Below are positions 62,065 to 64,000 of a DNA stretch of 64,000 bases, one piece after another. The DNA lies in assembly GCF_001553605.1 (NCBI RefSeq), contig NZ_CP014229.1:689001-753000 (forward strand). The letters run 5' to 3'. How positions within the stretch are numbered: position 1 is the stretch's first letter; every line of letters begins with the position of its first letter. The notes below the pieces were generated by a model, which was given only the letters and a program-made list of their open reading frames with translations, was not told the DNA's origin and did not search any database. Made by a program: the position numbers and the translations under genes. Source of the DNA: Desulfovibrio fairfieldensis. Lineage in GTDB: Bacteria; Desulfobacterota; Desulfovibrionia; Desulfovibrionales; Desulfovibrionaceae.

Positions 62065-62910
62065 ATGTCCGCCCCTATGTCTGAAACGCTCTCCCTGGGC
62101 CTTTCGCCCTGTCCCAACGACACTTTTATTTTCCATGCCCTGCTGCACGGCCTGGTGCCCGCGCCCGTGGCCTTCAGGCCGCATCTGGCCGATGTGGAGG
62201 AACTCAACGGCCTGGCCCGGCGCAAAGAACTGGATGTGACCAAGATGTCTCTGGGCGCGGCCGCGCGGATCATGGACGACTACGCCCTGCTGGCCTCGGG
62301 CGCGGCCCTGGGCTGGGGCTGCGGCCCGCTGGTGGTGGCCCGCGAAGCGCTGCAGCCGGAAGCCTGGGCCACGGCGCGGGTGGCCGTGCCCGGCCTGCTG
62401 ACCACGGCCAACCTGCTGCTCACCCTGCATGGCGGTTTTCAGGGGCCGCGTCGGGAGATGCTTTTCAGCGAAGTCATGCCCGCCGTGGCGCGCGGCGACG
62501 CGGACCTGGGAGTGATCATCCACGAGGGGCGTTTCACCTATCAGCGCATGGGCCTGACCAGGATTCTGGATCTGGGGGAATGGTGGGAAGGCGCGTTCCA
62601 CATGCCGCTGCCGCTGGGAGCCATTGCCGTGCGTCGCGACGTGCCTCCGGCAACCGCCAAAGCCGTGCAGACGGCTATAGCCGGAAGCCTGCGCTACGCC
62701 CGCGCCCATCCCGCGGCCTCGCGGGATTTTATCCGCTCCCACGCCCAGGAATTGGACGACGCCGTGACCCGGGCCCATATCGAAACCTTTGTCACGGACT
62801 ACAGCCTTGATCTCGGCGAGGCGGGCCGGAAAGCCATTGAACTGTTGGTGGGCCGCGCCGCCGCCCTGGAAGGGCGACGGATTCCCGATGAGGGGTTGTT
62901 TTTGCGTTAG
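62065..62910 (+). CDS. mqnD: 1,4-dihydroxy-6-naphthoate synthase MqnD
   Basis: A 281-residue enzyme that makes 1,4-dihydroxy-6-naphthoate from cyclic dehypoxanthinyl futalosine. Motifs are LGLSPCPNDTFIFHAL, KELDVTKMSLGAAARIM, LLTTANLLLTLHGGFQ and LGVIIHEGRFTYQRMGL. The ATG at 62065 has GAGGG upstream. An earlier GTG would add four residues. mqnB (futalosine hydrolase) is not here. The stop codon TAG (62908-62910) is completed by the first base of the adjacent mobile element. Confidence 0.96.
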   Translation: MSAPMSETLSLGLSPCPNDTFIFHALLHGLVPAPVAFRPHLADVEELNGLARRKELDVTKMSLGAAARIMDDYALLASGAALGWGCGPLVVAREALQPEAWATARVAVPGLLTTANLLLTLHGGFQGPRREMLFSEVMPAVARGDADLGVIIHEGRFTYQRMGLTRILDLGEWWEGAFHMPLPLGAIAVRRDVPPATAKAVQTAIAGSLRYARAHPAASRDFIRSHAQELDDAVTRAHIETFVTDYSLDLGEAGRKAIELLVGRAAALEGRRIPDEGLFLR

Positions 62911-63102
62911 GATCTGTTGACGCTATGCATTTTTGCCCGCCTGCTGCGTCAGATTTTCCCTGCTTTTTCGGTCGAGTACCAGATCGCTCTGTCCTCATTC
63001 GTAAGCAGCTTCGCTGCAACGACTGAGGCAAGAGTACACTCCCTTAAAGCGGGTTTATCTCGCCTTGCAGGCGAACAAAAATTCTATAGTGTTAACAGCC
63101 CC
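62910..63102. mobile_element. MITE-like element, 193-bp variant
   Basis: The ends GGATCTGTTGACGCTATGCA ... CTATAGTGTTAACAGCCCC are those of the 145-bp family, and most of the middle is the same. About 48 bp (from ATCGCTCTGTCCTCATTCGT on) are inserted between GAGTACCAG and AGAGTACACT. The left flank is TA, the right flank is AG. The insert matches modules at 13067-13110 and in the 17922 element. Confidence 0.85.
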
Positions 63103-63423
63103 AGGGGGCTTCTCCTGAGAGCGTCTTTTGCCTCTTAGGCCGTGCCTGGCTGTTTTCTTGCAGGGAGAGCTGAGCCCAGAGTATTTGACACTTGCACTGC
63201 TCTGATCCGTCTTTTGGGAGACGGCCCCGGAATTTGTCCCGCAAAGCGCCTTCGGACAAACCGCCCACCCATATGGCCTGACAAGGCAATGCTCGTCATC
63301 GTCCTGTGGAGCCCTGTGGATCTCGCCCGATTTTTTCACGGCAGGCGCGGACCGCGGCGCATTGCCGCCGACTGGCCGGAGCGCTGGCCGGAAAGTACAC
63401 TTTATTTTTCAGAGGCCCCGCAT
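63103..63423. other. Upstream region of the MATE gene
   Basis: No gene is seen. TTGACACTTGCAC at about 63185 could be a -35 hexamer but I find no matching -10. The last 30 bases before the ATG are AT-rich (ACTTTATTTTTC) and the ribosome-binding site is AGAGG. Confidence 0.4.
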
Positions 63424-64000
63424 ATGAGCCGACGCTTTTTTTCCTGGACCGAGGCCCGGCGTTTCTACGCCATCGGTCTGCCCATCTTTATCGCCCAGCT
63501 TTCCCAGGTGGGCATGAACTTCGCGGACACGGCCATGACCGGCCAGGCCAGCGCCGAGGATATGGCCGCCGTGGCCGTGGCCGGTTCCATCTGGGCGCCG
63601 CTTTCCCTTTTGGGCCTGGGCAGCCTGTTCGCGCTGCCGCCCCTGACCGCCCAGATGGTGGGCGCGGGGGACCGCAACGGCGCGGCGCATCTGCTGCGCC
63701 AGGGCATCTGGCTCACCTGCGGCATCAGCGTGCTGTTCATGAGTCTGTTTTACGCCGTGTCCTGGCACATGGCCGCCTTCGGTCTGGAGCCGGAGCTGGC
63801 CCGCCTAGCCGGGGGCTATCTGCGGGCCATTCTCTGGGGCATGCCGGGCTTCATGCTTTTCGTCAACCAGCGCAGCTTCCTGGAGGGCTTTTCGCGCACG
63901 CGCCCGGCCATGATCATCGGCATGCTGGGTCTGACCTTCAACGTGCCCTGCAACTATGTGCTGATTTACGGCAAATTCGGCCTGCCCGCCCTGGGCGCGG
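63424..64000 (+). CDS. MATE efflux family transporter (partial at window end)
   Basis: The first 192 codons of a multidrug and toxin extrusion (MATE) transporter. The first segment GLPIFIAQLSQVGMNFADTAMTGQAS is the typical MATE opening, followed by AAVAVAGSIWAPLSLLGLGSLFAL and FVNQRSFLEGFSRTRPAMII, which match the DinF/NorM group. It should export cationic compounds using Na+ or H+. The gene continues beyond 64000, so the C-terminal half is not visible. The start has AGAGG upstream. Confidence 0.93.
   Translation, partial: MSRRFFSWTEARRFYAIGLPIFIAQLSQVGMNFADTAMTGQASAEDMAAVAVAGSIWAPLSLLGLGSLFALPPLTAQMVGAGDRNGAAHLLRQGIWLTCGISVLFMSLFYAVSWHMAAFGLEPELARLAGGYLRAILWGMPGFMLFVNQRSFLEGFSRTRPAMIIGMLGLTFNVPCNYVLIYGKFGLPALGA

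Overview
The window is GC-rich chromosomal DNA from a sulfate-reducing delta-proteobacterium, most likely a Desulfovibrio-type member of the Desulfovibrionaceae. The gene content is the evidence: rubrerythrin, a CbiK cobaltochelatase, hypAB for [NiFe] hydrogenase maturation, the futalosine (mqn) route to menaquinone, a compact-cluster iron-sulfur flavoprotein, and several sigma-54 and ABC systems typical of the group. Species cannot be named from the sequence. No rRNA, tRNA, CRISPR array, prophage or complete insertion sequence was seen.

Layout. 0-6.9 kb: end of a peptide ABC transporter operon (dppF-like), a radical SAM protein, speA, a lone RND-type adaptor lipoprotein, YigZ and a DUF985 cupin. 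7-17.7 kb: rubrerythrin, ctpA plus a divergent polysaccharide deacetylase, ndk-proC, a MarR/MFS pair, an AMIN-domain protein, a TPR protein and hypA-hypB. 18-24 kb: a secreted protein of unknown function, a SPOR protein, catalase, and a long intergenic region full of mobile repeats. 22.5-29.3 kb: a sigma-54 enhancer-binding protein, then a gene set behind a clear -24/-12 promoter, encoding a sulfotransferase-like enzyme and a taurine/sulfonate-type ABC importer with two different ATPases. 29.4-41 kb: an RRM protein with a long leader and a YbhG-F-S-R-type ABC exporter. The exporter genes are interrupted by an ArsR regulator and a 1346-residue LplT/PlsC/ACP/Aas fusion. 41-47 kb: a potassium channel, a small secreted paralogue, an iron-sulfur flavoprotein, an alpha/beta-hydrolase lipoprotein, a WcbI-like protein, queD with a 55-residue membrane protein, and two decayed genes. 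47.6-58.8 kb: a mosaic diguanylate cyclase, dnaE, an HD protein, a DUF3179 protein, rfbD, cbiK and a thioredoxin-fold lipoprotein. 58.9-62.9 kb: mqnA-mqnC-mqnE divergent from mqnD. The window ends inside a MATE transporter.

The strongest unexplained signal is a family of short non-autonomous mobile elements (MITEs). Three copies are each exactly 145 bp; two of these are identical and the third differs by one base. Two longer relatives are 193 and 245 bp. All have terminal inverted repeats beginning GGGYCTGTTRAC, and most are flanked by TA. In three of five cases the flanking TA plus the first G of the element forms the TAG stop codon of the neighbouring gene, so insertion into a stop codon leaves a working stop. 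A second, palindromic repeat family lies next to these elements.

The two systems that most deserve follow-up are the sigma-54/sulfotransferase/ABC locus, whose substrate is unknown, and the ArsR-controlled four-domain phospholipid-repair fusion inserted in an exporter operon.
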